DNA from: an uncultured Microbacteriaceae bacterium
Lineage (GTDB): Bacteria; Actinomycetota; Actinomycetes; Actinomycetales; Microbacteriaceae
Length of the DNA stretch: 15,432 nucleotides
Direction of reading: 5' to 3'
Assembly: GCA_946481135.1 (NCBI GenBank)
Contig: CAMLMQ010000052.1
Location: 1-15,432 of the forward strand
Position 1 is the first letter of the stretch. Each line of letters begins with the position of its first letter. Below, one piece after another: positions 1 through 7,167 of the stretch. The notes below the pieces were generated by a model that saw only the letters and a list, made by a program, of their open reading frames with translations, was not told the origin of the DNA and made no database searches. A program made the position numbers and the translations under genes.

Positions 1-1439
1 CCTTCGCGCACCACGGCGAGCACGTCGTCCGCGAGAGCTCCGCTGACGGCGAGGTCCACCGCGCCGACGAAGGCCACGCGAGGCTGGTGCCCGAGACTCG
101 GCTCGAGCTCGGCAGCGACGTCGAGGATGCGATGTCGGGTCGTGGTCCGCGAGGTCGAACTCAGGGTGAAGACGGCCGTGCGGATGTCGGCGATCGCGGC
201 GTCGATGGCATCCACGTGTCGCATCAGGTCCGCGCTCTGACCCGGATGGGCTCCGGCGAGGGACTGCAGTCCCAGCCCGGCGACGAAGAGCCGCTGAATG
301 ACATGGTCGTGGAGGTCCCGGGCGATCCGGCTCCGCTCGCCGACCAACTCCAGCCGCTGCCGGTCCTCCCGGGCTCGTCCCAGCTCGATCGCCACCCCGG
401 CCTGAGCGGCGAACTCCGCGGCCATGTCCAAGTCATTGCTCGAGAAGCGCGGAGCCCCCGGACGCCGCGACAGACTCAGGACTCCGAGGGTCTCGCCCGC
501 GGCCGTCAGGGGGAGTGCGATCGACGGACCCAGGAAGGGGCGTCCGTCGCCGGCCGGCCTCGTCTCGACCTCCGCCGCGGCGATCCCGCCTTCCGAGAGT
601 GCGCGCCCGGCGAGCGTGCCCTCGGCGGCGTACTCGCGGCCCTCCAGCGACTCGGCGTCGGTACCCCGCGCCAGACTCACGCGCAGCATCCCTGCCTCGT
701 GTGCCGGGACGATCACGCAGACGAGGTCTGCTTCGACGACGGAGCCGGCGCGGTCGGCGATCACCGCGAGGACGTCGGAGGATCCCGAGAGCAACGCCGA
801 CGTGACCTCGGCGAGGGCGGCGCTCCACCGCCGACGCCGATCGGACTCCTCGAACAGGCGCGCGTTCGCAATGGCGACGCCGGCCGTGGCGGCGAGGGCG
901 GTCACCAGTTCCTCGTCTTCGGCGGTGAACCGTCCTCCCCGTCGGTTGGTGAGATAGAGGTTGCCGAAGACCTCGTCGCGGACGCGGATCGGGACGCCCA
1001 GAAACGAGTCCATCGCCGGATGGTGGGCAGGAAACCCCGCGGACCTCTCATCGGCTTCGATGTGGGCGATCCGAATGCTCTCGGCGGAGTCGACCACGGC
1101 GCCGAGCAGCCCGTGCCCCTCGGGGAGGTGGCCGATCAGTGCGGCCTCGTCGTCCGGCATCCCGACGTGGATGAACTGCTCGAGGCGGCCATCGGATCCG
1201 ATGACGCCCAAGGCTCCGTACTCGGCATCGACCAGCTCGATCGCCGCCGTCGCGATCCTCCGCAGCACCTGCGGCAGGTCCAGATCCTCGACCACGAGCG
1301 AGTTGGCGCGGACGAGGCTGCGGAGCCGTCCCTGCGTCGTCAGGACCCGCTGCGCATGCTCGATCAACGCCTCGATCGTGCGTTCCAACTCGGACCGAGG
1401 CGCGTCGGGGAAGTCGACGTCTGCGGGGTCGACGGTCAC
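1..1439 (-). CDS. DevS/DosS-like GAF-GAF sensor histidine kinase (3' truncated by window edge)
   Basis: Translating the minus strand from GTG at 1439 gives 479 residues with no stop before the window edge. It has two GAF domains (about 45-195 and 205-355), then a HisKA_3 dimerisation box RDLHDHVIQRLF with phospho-acceptor His377. The frame ends at LAVVREG, just before the expected N box, so the ATPase domain lies outside the window. GAF1 contains FPAHHPAMDSFLGVP followed by RVRDEVFGNLYLT, closely resembling the segment of mycobacterial DevS/DosS that carries the proximal haem histidine; His139 or His140 is the candidate ligand here. Known family role: haem sensing of O2, NO or CO, with phosphotransfer to a DevR/DosR-type regulator. 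No regulator gene is visible; it may lie beyond the left edge. A GGAGG ribosome site lies 8 bases before the GTG. Haem binding is inferred from similarity. The gene diverges from a universal stress gene and shares an operator region with it. Confidence 0.9.
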   Translation of the reverse strand, partial: MTVDPADVDFPDAPRSELERTIEALIEHAQRVLTTQGRLRSLVRANSLVVEDLDLPQVLRRIATAAIELVDAEYGALGVIGSDGRLEQFIHVGMPDDEAALIGHLPEGHGLLGAVVDSAESIRIAHIEADERSAGFPAHHPAMDSFLGVPIRVRDEVFGNLYLTNRRGGRFTAEDEELVTALAATAGVAIANARLFEESDRRRRWSAALAEVTSALLSGSSDVLAVIADRAGSVVEADLVCVIVPAHEAGMLRVSLARGTDAESLEGREYAAEGTLAGRALSEGGIAAAEVETRPAGDGRPFLGPSIALPLTAAGETLGVLSLSRRPGAPRFSSNDLDMAAEFAAQAGVAIELGRAREDRQRLELVGERSRIARDLHDHVIQRLFVAGLGLQSLAGAHPGQSADLMRHVDAIDAAIADIRTAVFTLSSTSRTTTRHRILDVAAELEPSLGHQPRVAFVGAVDLAVSGALADDVLAVVRE

Positions 1440-1463
1440 CAGGTTCTCCTCCCTGACGCGTCG

Positions 1464-1469
1464 AGTCTA
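1464..1469 (-). promoter_or_regulatory. -10 element of the histidine kinase promoter
   Basis: On the minus strand this reads TAGACT, a good TANNNT match. It predicts a start of transcription near 1457, leaving a leader of about 18 bases that contains the GGAGG ribosome site. The DosR-type box at 1487-1506 is then centred about 40 bases upstream, overlapping the -35 position, which is the usual geometry for DevR/DosR activation. Confidence 0.55.
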
Positions 1470-1486
1470 GGTCCGCGATCCGTGCT

Positions 1487-1506
1487 GGGGGGACCTTCGC
1501 CCCTAG
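1487..1506. promoter_or_regulatory. DevR/DosR-type operator box between the kinase and usp genes
   Basis: The box contains GGGACCTTCGCCCCT at 1490-1504. From memory the mycobacterial DosR consensus is TTSGGGACTWWAGTCCCSAA. The GGGAC half, the central WW, the following G and the CCC half all match. It lies in the 121-base divergent region of a DevS-like kinase and a universal stress gene, both typical DosR regulon members. A near-identical core occurs at 2815-2829 on the other strand. Binding is inferred. Confidence 0.65.
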
Positions 1507-1560
1507 GGCTCACCACCGCCGAGTCATGACGATCGATGTCGAGACCGAGGAGAGAGCACG

Positions 1561-2358
1561 GTGATGAAGCGACTCGTCGTCGGATATGACGGGAGCGAGC
1601 CGAGCCGCCACGCGCTGCGGTGGGCGCTGAAGCGCGGAGCCGACATCGTGATCGCGCATGCGATCGGGCTCGACGGCGAACCCGCCGGCGACGAGGAACG
1701 CCGTCTCGGCGACGATCGGCTGGCGCAGGCGGTCCTCGAGGCGCGGAGCTTCATCGGAGGGGCGACCCCGGATCGGCGGGTCGACAGCGTGCTGCTCGAG
1801 GGGCCCGTCGGCTGGGCGTTGACCGAACTCGCGAGCGGGCACGACGCCCTGGTCGTCGGGACCCACAAGACCGGGTTCCTTCGAGGCCGGGTTCTCGGAT
1901 CGCGGAGCGTCGAGGTCGCGATGTTGGCCAGATGCGACGTCGTCGTGGTGCCGGGGATGGAGTTGCGCTTCCGCCGAGGTGTGGTCGCGGGAGTCTCCGA
2001 CGCGGCGGACATGCCGGTGGTCGTCGAGGCCGCGGCGGAGAACGCGGCTGCGCTCGGCGACGAGCTCCTCCTCGTCCACGGACGGGGTCAGAGGCCAACG
2101 CGAACGTCCGATCTGCTCGGCGAGGCCCGCCGCGTCGCGCACGCGGTGGCGCCCACGACCGTCGTCCGAACGCGCGCGTCGGACCGCCCCCTCGCCGAAC
2201 TGCTTCTCGACGCGGGCCGAGACCGGGCGCTCATCGTGCTCGGCGAGCAGCGCGACCGGAGCCGATCACCGCTCGGCACGGTGGTCCATGACGTCCTCTT
2301 GAATCTCACGGCGCCGACACTCGTGGTCCACGCCGGCGATCGTGCGGCCGCCGACTAG
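1561..2358 (+). CDS. Tandem-domain universal stress protein
   Basis: The protein has 265 residues from GTG 1561, or 264 from ATG 1564; a GAGGAG ribosome site at 1547-1552 serves either. There are two UspA-type alpha/beta domains (about 1-135 and 138-262). Domain 1 opens with RLVVGYDGSEPSRHALRWAL and ends with VVGTHKTGFLRGRVLGSRS near 98-116, the family's ATP-loop pattern. The second glycine of the G-x2-G-x9-G signature is replaced by lysine (Lys103), while the later glycines (109, 113) remain. Domain 2 keeps only a degenerate loop (VLGEQRDRSRSPLGT), so it may not bind nucleotide. Tandem Usp proteins are typical members of DosR-type dormancy regulons. Its divergent kinase neighbour and the box at 1487-1506 suggest induction under hypoxia or redox stress (inference). 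Its stop codon overlaps the stop of the convergent gene inside a shared CTAG. Confidence 0.9.
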   Translation: MMKRLVVGYDGSEPSRHALRWALKRGADIVIAHAIGLDGEPAGDEERRLGDDRLAQAVLEARSFIGGATPDRRVDSVLLEGPVGWALTELASGHDALVVGTHKTGFLRGRVLGSRSVEVAMLARCDVVVVPGMELRFRRGVVAGVSDAADMPVVVEAAAENAAALGDELLLVHGRGQRPTRTSDLLGEARRVAHAVAPTTVVRTRASDRPLAELLLDAGRDRALIVLGEQRDRSRSPLGTVVHDVLLNLTAPTLVVHAGDRAAAD

Positions 2359-2780
2359 GACGAGCCGTTCCCGCCGGGTCGCACGTGCGCCGAACCGTCG
2401 CGCGACGAGCGCGATCCCACGAGGCTCACGGGAACGAGACGCGTGTGTACGGCGCCGGCGATGTCCGCGGAACCCGCAACGCGAGCGACGGCGACGACGC
2501 GCCACGAGCCGCCGTCGTCGTCACCGCTCGCGGCGATGACGACCGACCGCTCGGGGAGCCGGCTCTCCGGGGCCAGTCTCGTGAGCAGTCCGTCGCCGTC
2601 CGCGATGTAGGTGGCGGGCACCTCCTCGACATTCCCGTCTCGCTCCCAGGTAACCCACATGACGCCGCCCTCCGTCAACGCCTGGCGGCAGTCGTTCTCG
2701 TCGAGGAGGCAGGTGCCGGGGGCACGGTGACGCGGGGGAGCGGACGCGAGACGCGTTTGGTCGATGACGGGAGCAGTCAC
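2355..2780 (-). CDS. Small protein, possibly pyridoxamine-5'-phosphate-oxidase-like; start uncertain
   Basis: An open minus-strand frame ends at TAG 2355-2357, overlapping the usp stop. From GTG 2780 it gives 141 residues. The segment CLLDENDCRQALTEGGVMWV, then EVPATYIADGDGLLTRLAPE and GGSWRVVAVARVAG, resembles in layout the small PNPOx-like split-barrel flavin proteins (LDxxEC...L, P-x-Y, R-x-A-P, GW-S-V-V). The match is loose and from memory, so function is tentative. An alternative start is ATG 2660, with GGAGGG seven bases upstream, giving 101 residues. I prefer 2780 because the LDENDC segment fits the family and because a DosR-type box is centred about 42 bases upstream, as expected for a leaderless activated transcript. 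The frame remains open upstream to 3065 but that part looks non-coding and overlaps the opposite-strand gene at 2937. A decayed gene is also possible. Confidence 0.5.
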   Translation of the reverse strand: MTAPVIDQTRLASAPPRHRAPGTCLLDENDCRQALTEGGVMWVTWERDGNVEEVPATYIADGDGLLTRLAPESRLPERSVVIAASGDDDGGSWRVVAVARVAGSADIAGAVHTRLVPVSLVGSRSSRDGSAHVRPGGNGSS

Positions 2781-2812
2781 GGGGCCAGTGAAGCCACTCG
2801 ACACGCGTGCGA

Positions 2813-2832
2813 CGAGGGCCGAAGGTCCCGCT
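2813..2832 (-). promoter_or_regulatory. Second DevR/DosR-type operator box
   Basis: The minus strand contains GGGACCTTCGGCCCT at 2829-2815, differing at one base of 15 from the box core at 1490-1504. It points toward the small gene that ends at 2355 and is centred about 42 bases before GTG 2780. It could instead serve the plus-strand gene at 2937, about 105 bases away. Two such similar boxes flanking a DevS-like kinase and a Usp gene are unlikely to be chance. Confidence 0.6.
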
Positions 2833-2936
2833 CCGGATGCTGACGCCGCGATGGCGCGGTACGTCGGCGCATTACCCGCGCGTGCCTCATCCGGCAAGAG
2901 CCGACGCAGACCCCGCAGTAGCGGCAGAGTCGACGA

Positions 2937-3428
2937 GTGACCCGAGACGATGAGCCCACGAAGCCGCTGCCGGCCGCCGACGAACCGGCGCCGCCGACGG
3001 AACCGTTGGACGGGACGCCATCGGCCGCGGGCGTGCCGCCCACGGAGCCGATGGTCGCGCCGCATGTGCCGGTCGCCGACGTGCAGACCGCCCAGTGGGA
3101 TGCCGCCGCCCCGCCCCCGCGTCGCTCGAACCGGGTGCTGATCGCGGGGATCGTCGCCGTCGTGGGCCTGGGTGCGCTCGTGACAGCGCTCGCGCTGTTC
3201 GGTCCGATGCTCACGGGCGGCACCGCTCCCGCGGTCGACCCGACGGTCTCGACGAGTCCCTCGCCCACTCCGAGCGAGGAGAGCGACTCGCCCCCGGAGC
3301 CCGTCCCCGATGACCCCGAGCCTGCTCCCGTCGAACCCGAGCCGGTGCCGACCGAACCCGCGCCGACGGTTCCTCCCGTCGAGCCCACCGACCCTCCTGT
3401 CGAGCCCACACCGACACCGACACCGTGA
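2937..3428 (+). CDS. Proline-rich single-pass membrane protein of unknown function
   Basis: The protein has 163 residues from GTG 2937. Three parts are visible: an acidic, proline-rich N-terminal stretch (1-64) ending in PPRRSNR, one hydrophobic segment (about 67-92, VLIAGIVAVVGLGALVTALA), and an extracytoplasmic tail (about 95-163) of PEP/EPxP-type low-complexity repeats ending PTPTPTP. The positive residues before the segment predict N-in, tail-out topology. The tail has no cysteines and no recognisable enzyme domain; such tails often span or contact the cell wall, which is inference. No ribosome site is visible, but CAGAGT lies six bases before GTG, so the message may be leaderless. Its N-terminal layout parallels the membrane protein at 8765-9265. 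The start partly rests on the absence of any upstream in-frame start. Confidence 0.65.
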   Translation: MTRDDEPTKPLPAADEPAPPTEPLDGTPSAAGVPPTEPMVAPHVPVADVQTAQWDAAAPPPRRSNRVLIAGIVAVVGLGALVTALALFGPMLTGGTAPAVDPTVSTSPSPTPSEESDSPPEPVPDDPEPAPVEPEPVPTEPAPTVPPVEPTDPPVEPTPTPTP

Positions 3429-3443
3429 TCGGTGCGCATCCGA

Positions 3444-3600
3444 TCAGCGCCATGCATGCATGACGAGAACGGGACACGTCGCGTGAGCTAGGCACGCGGA
3501 ACTCACGGAACCCAAAGGGGAGGCCGGCGAAGCCCCCGCGTCCGCGACTGCCGATGATGAGCATCTCCGGGTCCTCGCTCTCCATGAGCAGTGCGCACTC
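3444..3600 (-). pseudogene. Relic of a universal stress protein gene (C-terminal end, frameshifted, 5' truncated)
   Basis: On the minus strand one frame reads [20 protein letters not shown], the ATP-loop region of a UspA domain. The match breaks at CTCCCCTTTGGG (around 3511-3522). Shifting frame by one base there restores [20 protein letters not shown], the classic UspA C-terminus, followed by WR and a TGA stop at 3444-3446. Removing one T from the TTT run gives continuous LPLGSVS. Upstream of about 3600 the similarity fades into the thrS promoter region, so the first two thirds of the gene are missing. It is therefore a decayed fragment of a third Usp domain in this block, not the tail of a working gene. 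A sequencing error could explain the frameshift but not the missing 5' part. Confidence 0.75.
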
Positions 3601-3654
3601 AGGTCGCGGTTCGGCTGAGCGTCCGCGTGACCGAAGCGGCACTCGCCGCGCGAC

Positions 3655-3660
3655 TATCGT
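3655..3660 (+). promoter_or_regulatory. -10 element of the thrS promoter (leaderless)
   Basis: TATCGT matches TANNNT and ends seven bases before GTG 3668. Transcription would start at or next to the start codon, consistent with the lack of a ribosome site. No clear -35 hexamer and no T-box leader are visible. Confidence 0.55.
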
Positions 3661-3667
3661 TGACCGG

Positions 3668-5614
3668 GTGAGTGCGCAGACCGGGTTCGACCTCTTTCCC
3701 GACCGCGCCGTCGTCGCCCTGCGCGTCAACGGCGAGCTGAAGGACAAGGCGACCGAGGTCACGACGAGCGACGTCGTCGAGCCCGTCGCGATCGATTCGC
3801 CCGACGGCCTCGACATCCTGCGTCACTCGACCGCCCACGTGCTCGCGCAGGCGGTGCAGCGACTCAACCCCGAGGCCAAGCTCGGCATCGGGCCGCCCGT
3901 GCAGGACGGCTTCTACTACGACTTCGACGTCGCGACCCCCTTCACGCCCGACGACCTTCCCGCGATCGAGAAGGAGATGGATCGCATCATCCGGTCGGGA
4001 CAGCGCTTCGTCCGCCGGGTCGTCAGCGAGGACGAGGCCCGCTCTGAACTCGCGGGCGAGCCCTACAAGCTCGAACTGATCGGGCTCAAGGGCGGCAGCG
4101 CGGGGGAGGAGGCGGTCGAGGTCGGCGCGGGCGAGCTCACGATCTACGACAACGTCGACCGCGACGGCACGACCGTCTGGAGAGACCTGTGCCGCGGCCC
4201 GCACGTGCCCAACACGGGCGCGCTCGGCGCCCACAAGCTCATGCGCATCGCCGCCGCTTACTGGCGTGGCAGCGAGAAGAATCCGCAGCTGCAGCGCATC
4301 TACGGCACGGCGTGGCCCGACAAGGGCGCCCTCAAGGCGCACCTCGAGCGTTTGGAGGAGGCCGCGAAGCGCGACCACCGCAAGCTCGGCAAGGAGCTCG
4401 ACCTGTTCTCGTTCCCCGACGAGATCGGCTCGGGCCTGTCGGTGTGGCATCCGCGCGGCGGCGTCATCCGCATGGAGATGGAGCAGCACGCCCGCCGGCG
4501 CCACGTCGAGGACGGCTACACCTACGTCTACACGCCGCACATCGCCAAGCAGGACCTCTTCCTGCAGTCCAACCACCTCGTCACGTACAAGGAGGGGATG
4601 TTCCCCCCGATCGTGATGGACGAGGAGACGGATGCCGACGGCACCGTCACGAAGCAGGGCGTCGACTACTACCTCAAGCCGATGAACTGCCCGATGCACA
4701 TCCTCATCTACAAGGAGCGGGCGCGGTCGTACCGCGACCTGCCGATGCGGCTCGCCGAGAACGGCACGGTGTACCGCAACGAGCTCTCGGGCGCCCTGCA
4801 CGGACTCACGCGCGTGCGCGGCTTCACCCAGGACGACTCGCACCTCTTCGTGACCCCCGAGCAGCTCGAGGACGAGACCGCGAAGGTCCTGGAGTTCGTG
4901 ATCTCGATGCTGCGCGACTTCGGGCTCGACGACTTCGAGCTCGAACTCTCGATGCGCGACGACGAAAAGTCGAAGTGGATCGGCTCCGACGAGTTCTGGG
5001 AGTACTCGACCAACGCCCTGCGGAACGTCGCGATGGCGTCGGGCCTGAAGCTCACCGAGATGCCCGGCGAGGCGGCGTTCTACGGGCCGAAGATCGACCT
5101 CAAGACCCGCGACGCGATCGGCCGCACGTGGCAGCTCTCGACCGTGCAGGTCGATCCGAACCTGCCCGAGCGCTTCGAGCTCGAGTACACCGACCGGGAC
5201 GGCACGAAGAAGCGTCCGATTATGATCCACCGGGCGCTCTTCGGCTCGATCGAACGGTTCTTCGCGATCCTCCTGGAGCACTACGCCGGGGCGTTCCCGG
5301 TGTGGCTGTCGCCCGTTCAGGTCGTCGGCATCCCCGTCGCGGAGGACTACGCCGACTACCTCGGCGGCATCATCGACCGGCTGCGTGCCGACGGCGTGCG
5401 GGCCGAGCTGGATCTCAGCGACGAGCGGATGCAGAAGAAGATCCGGTCGCACACGCTGCAGAAGGTGCCGTTCCAGCTCATCGCGGGGGAGAAGGACCGC
5501 GACGCGGGCACCGTGTCGTTCCGGTTCCGCGACGGCAGCCAGGACAACGGGGTGCCGATCGACGAGGCGGTGCGGCGCATCCGCGAGGCGATCGACACCC
5601 ACGCGCAGGTCTGA
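3668..5614 (+). CDS. thrS: Threonine--tRNA ligase
   Basis: ThrRS is a cytoplasmic class II enzyme that charges tRNA-Thr with threonine using ATP. The protein has 648 residues, close to the family norm. A shortened TGS-like N-terminus ([14 protein letters not shown]) is followed by the editing domain with the HxxxH motif RHSTAH (His53, His57). The catalytic core carries the zinc ligands Cys341 (PMNCP), His392 (DDSHLF) and His521 (IMIHRA), motif 2 near Arg370 (YRNE...RGFTQDD) and motif 3 with Arg530 (GSIERFF). The C-terminal anticodon-binding domain starts around 540. The frame is open further upstream to 3554, but that extension looks non-coding and overlaps the usp relic and the -10 element, so GTG 3668 ([12 protein letters not shown]) is chosen. 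About the first 30 residues of a full TGS domain are lacking. The HIT gene follows after two bases, so the pair is co-transcribed. Confidence 0.97.
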   Translation: MSAQTGFDLFPDRAVVALRVNGELKDKATEVTTSDVVEPVAIDSPDGLDILRHSTAHVLAQAVQRLNPEAKLGIGPPVQDGFYYDFDVATPFTPDDLPAIEKEMDRIIRSGQRFVRRVVSEDEARSELAGEPYKLELIGLKGGSAGEEAVEVGAGELTIYDNVDRDGTTVWRDLCRGPHVPNTGALGAHKLMRIAAAYWRGSEKNPQLQRIYGTAWPDKGALKAHLERLEEAAKRDHRKLGKELDLFSFPDEIGSGLSVWHPRGGVIRMEMEQHARRRHVEDGYTYVYTPHIAKQDLFLQSNHLVTYKEGMFPPIVMDEETDADGTVTKQGVDYYLKPMNCPMHILIYKERARSYRDLPMRLAENGTVYRNELSGALHGLTRVRGFTQDDSHLFVTPEQLEDETAKVLEFVISMLRDFGLDDFELELSMRDDEKSKWIGSDEFWEYSTNALRNVAMASGLKLTEMPGEAAFYGPKIDLKTRDAIGRTWQLSTVQVDPNLPERFELEYTDRDGTKKRPIMIHRALFGSIERFFAILLEHYAGAFPVWLSPVQVVGIPVAEDYADYLGGIIDRLRADGVRAELDLSDERMQKKIRSHTLQKVPFQLIAGEKDRDAGTVSFRFRDGSQDNGVPIDEAVRRIREAIDTHAQV

Positions 5615-5616
5615 CC

Positions 5617-6192
5617 GTGCCCACGGATGCTGTGCCCGCCGACTACGACGGCACCGAGTACCCCGATGCCGAGACGAGCGCGGGGTTCGTCGGCATCCCC
5701 GACGGGTTCCAGCGGCTGTGGACGCCGCACCGCATCGCCTACATCGAGAAGGGCGGCGCGGCGCCGGGCGACGACTGCGTGTTCTGCACGGCGCCGACCC
5801 TGAGCGACGAGCAGGCGCTCATCGTGCATCGCGGCGAGCTCGCCTACGTCATCCTCAACCTGTTCCCGTACAACTCCGGGCACGTGCTCGTCGTCCCGTA
5901 CCGGCACGTCGCGCTCTACGACCAGGCGAGTGCCGACGAGGTCGCCGAGATCGGGGCGCTCACGCAGACGGCGATGCGCGTCATCGGACAGACCTCACGG
6001 GCCGACGGGTTCAACATCGGTATGAACCAGGGCGCGATCGCGGGTGCCGGCATCGCCGCGCACCTGCACCAGCACGTCGTGCCACGCTGGGCGACGGATG
6101 CCAACTTCTTCCCGATCGTCGCGCAGACGAAGGCCGTGCCGCGGCTGCTCGGCGAGGTGCGCGACGAACTCGCCGCCGCCTGGCCCCACTAG
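5617..6192 (+). CDS. HIT-family nucleotide hydrolase/Ap4A phosphorylase-like protein
   Basis: The protein has 191 residues from GTG 5617, two bases after the thrS stop. The histidine triad is HLHQHVV (His149, His151, His153), preceded by the substrate-loop region FNIGMNQGAIAGAGIAAHLH and the beta-strand block NLFPYNSGHVLVVPYRHV. A CxxC pair (CVFC, Cys54 and Cys57) lies near the N-terminus, as in many HIT proteins. The nearest characterised relative I recognise by layout and neighbourhood is Mycobacterium tuberculosis Rv2613c, an Ap4A phosphorylase next to thrS. Aminoacyl-tRNA synthetases make Ap4A as a side product, so pairing with thrS makes sense. The exact substrate cannot be read from sequence. 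In Mtb the next genes are pgsA1 and other phosphatidylinositol-mannoside genes; here the next gene is convergent pdxY. Confidence 0.9.
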   Translation: MPTDAVPADYDGTEYPDAETSAGFVGIPDGFQRLWTPHRIAYIEKGGAAPGDDCVFCTAPTLSDEQALIVHRGELAYVILNLFPYNSGHVLVVPYRHVALYDQASADEVAEIGALTQTAMRVIGQTSRADGFNIGMNQGAIAGAGIAAHLHQHVVPRWATDANFFPIVAQTKAVPRLLGEVRDELAAAWPH

Positions 6193-6203
6193 ACCCGAGA
6201 CCC

Positions 6204-6276
6204 CGTTACTCCGCGAGATGCGTGCCACTCCGCGGATCGGTGGCGGAGTAACGCGAGATCGGCGGAGTAACCCGAG
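6204..6276. repeat. Cluster of direct and inverted GCGGAGTAAC repeats between convergent genes
   Basis: CGTTACTCCGC (6204-6214) is perfectly complementary to GCGGAGTAACG (6243-6253). A partial inverted copy ACTCCGC (6227-6233) can pair with GCGGAGT at 6243-6249. A direct copy, GGCGGAGTAACCCGAG at 6261-6276, repeats 6242-6257 with one mismatch at a 19-base period. The cluster lies between the HIT and pdxY stop codons, so it may act as a bidirectional terminator, but no T tract follows either stem. It may be a dispersed palindromic repeat. Confidence 0.75.
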
Positions 6277-6292
6277 GGGCGGGGGGTCGGGG

Positions 6293-7144
6293 TCAGTCGA
6301 GCTTGCGCACCTCGAACTCGAGGCGCGGGTGGGCGTAGTGCTCCTGCGACTCGACGAGCTGCAGTTCGCGCTCACCCGACGCGAGGGTGTTCTCCAGCAG
6401 TGCGAACACGCTGGATGCCGTGCGGGCGAGGGCGACCGACGCGTCGCCCGTCGAGCGGTAGTGGGCGGTGAACAGGGCGGCGGTGACATCGCCCGATCCG
6501 TTCGCCTTCATCGGCAGCAGGGGCGTCTGCACGATCCACGCGCCGGCGTCGTCGACGACCATCATCTCGATCGTGCCCTCCGTGCGGTCGGGACGCTCGA
6601 CGCTCGTGACGAGCACGGTCGACGGGCCCATCGCCCGCGCGAGGTCGACGGACCGCAGGGTGTCGTCGATCGACAGCGGCGAGGTGTCGGTGAGGAAGCC
6701 GAGCTCGAACTGGTTCGGCGTGATGATGTCGGCCACCGGCACGACCCGCTCGCGCAGCAGGATCGGGATCTCGGGCGCGACGAAGCATCCCGACTTCGCG
6801 TTGCCCATCACGGGATCGCACGCGTAGATCGCCGCCGGGTTCGCCGCCTTCACCCGCGCGACGGTATCGATGATGACGTCGGCGATGCCCGCGCTGCCCT
6901 GGTAGCCCGAGAGCACGGCGTCGAGCTGCGGGAAGACGCCGCGCTCCTCGACCCCCGCGATGACGTCGGCGACGTCGGCCGGCGGGATCAGCGGACCCCG
7001 CCACGCGCCGTAGCCGGTGTGGTTGGAGAAGTTGACGGTGTACACCGGCAGCACCTCCACCCCGATGCGCTGGAGGGGGAAGACGGCGGCGGAGTTGCCC
7101 ACGTGCCCGAAGGCGACGGCGGACTGGATCGAGAGCACCTTCAC
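6293..7144 (-). CDS. pdxY: Pyridoxal kinase PdxY
   Basis: PdxY phosphorylates pyridoxal to pyridoxal 5'-phosphate with ATP and salvages vitamin B6. The protein has 283 residues, the usual length. The N-terminal block SIQSAVAFGHVGNSAAVFPL and VYTVNFSNHTGYG are diagnostic of PdxY/PdxK within the ribokinase superfamily. YACDPVMGN (108-115) is the Mg-ATP segment, Cys120 matches the active-site cysteine of Escherichia coli PdxY (family memory), and NGSGD (215-219) supplies the catalytic base Asp219. The start is GTG 7144 with no ribosome site. CAGACT, a near -10 hexamer, ends six bases upstream, so the transcript may be leaderless. It diverges from pdxS across 99 bases that hold a perfect inverted repeat, placing salvage and de novo PLP synthesis under possible shared control. 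Confidence 0.95.
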   Translation of the reverse strand: MKVLSIQSAVAFGHVGNSAAVFPLQRIGVEVLPVYTVNFSNHTGYGAWRGPLIPPADVADVIAGVEERGVFPQLDAVLSGYQGSAGIADVIIDTVARVKAANPAAIYACDPVMGNAKSGCFVAPEIPILLRERVVPVADIITPNQFELGFLTDTSPLSIDDTLRSVDLARAMGPSTVLVTSVERPDRTEGTIEMMVVDDAGAWIVQTPLLPMKANGSGDVTAALFTAHYRSTGDASVALARTASSVFALLENTLASGERELQLVESQEHYAHPRLEFEVRKLD

Positions 7145-7150
7145 GCGTCC

Positions 7151-7156
7151 AGTCTG
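7151..7156 (-). promoter_or_regulatory. Probable -10 element of pdxY
   Basis: The minus strand reads CAGACT, one base from TAGACT, six bases before the GTG start. The spacing equals that of the other leaderless-looking genes in this window. The matching -35 position falls inside the inverted repeat at 7168-7200. Confidence 0.4.
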
Positions 7157-7167
7157 TCATCGGGTCG

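Noticed and set aside
87..1529. Plus-strand 480-codon open frame across the kinase gene
   Set aside because: It is antisense to a kinase with clear GAF and H-box motifs. Its product is low-complexity, Arg/Gly/Asp-rich and matches no family I know; long antisense frames are expected at this GC content.
3290..3428. Proline/glutamate repeats at the end of the 2937 gene as a possible CRISPR or DNA satellite
   Set aside because: The repeats are irregular at DNA level and explained by a low-complexity EPxP protein tail; no spacer-repeat structure exists.
3554..3667. N-terminal extension of ThrRS from ATG 3554
   Set aside because: The residues ([20 protein letters not shown]) are unlike any TGS domain and lie over the usp relic and the -10 element. 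GTG 3668 fits the promoter and the family.
3599..5602. 667-codon minus-strand frame opposite thrS
   Set aside because: It is a shadow of thrS caused by high GC. The product is rich in Val/Arg/Asp/Leu without domain motifs, while the plus strand has all ThrRS catalytic motifs.
4189..5616. Upstream extension of the HIT frame into thrS
   Set aside because: The Arg/Ala/Pro-rich translation before 5617 is a thrS frame shadow; the HIT protein begins at GTG 5617.
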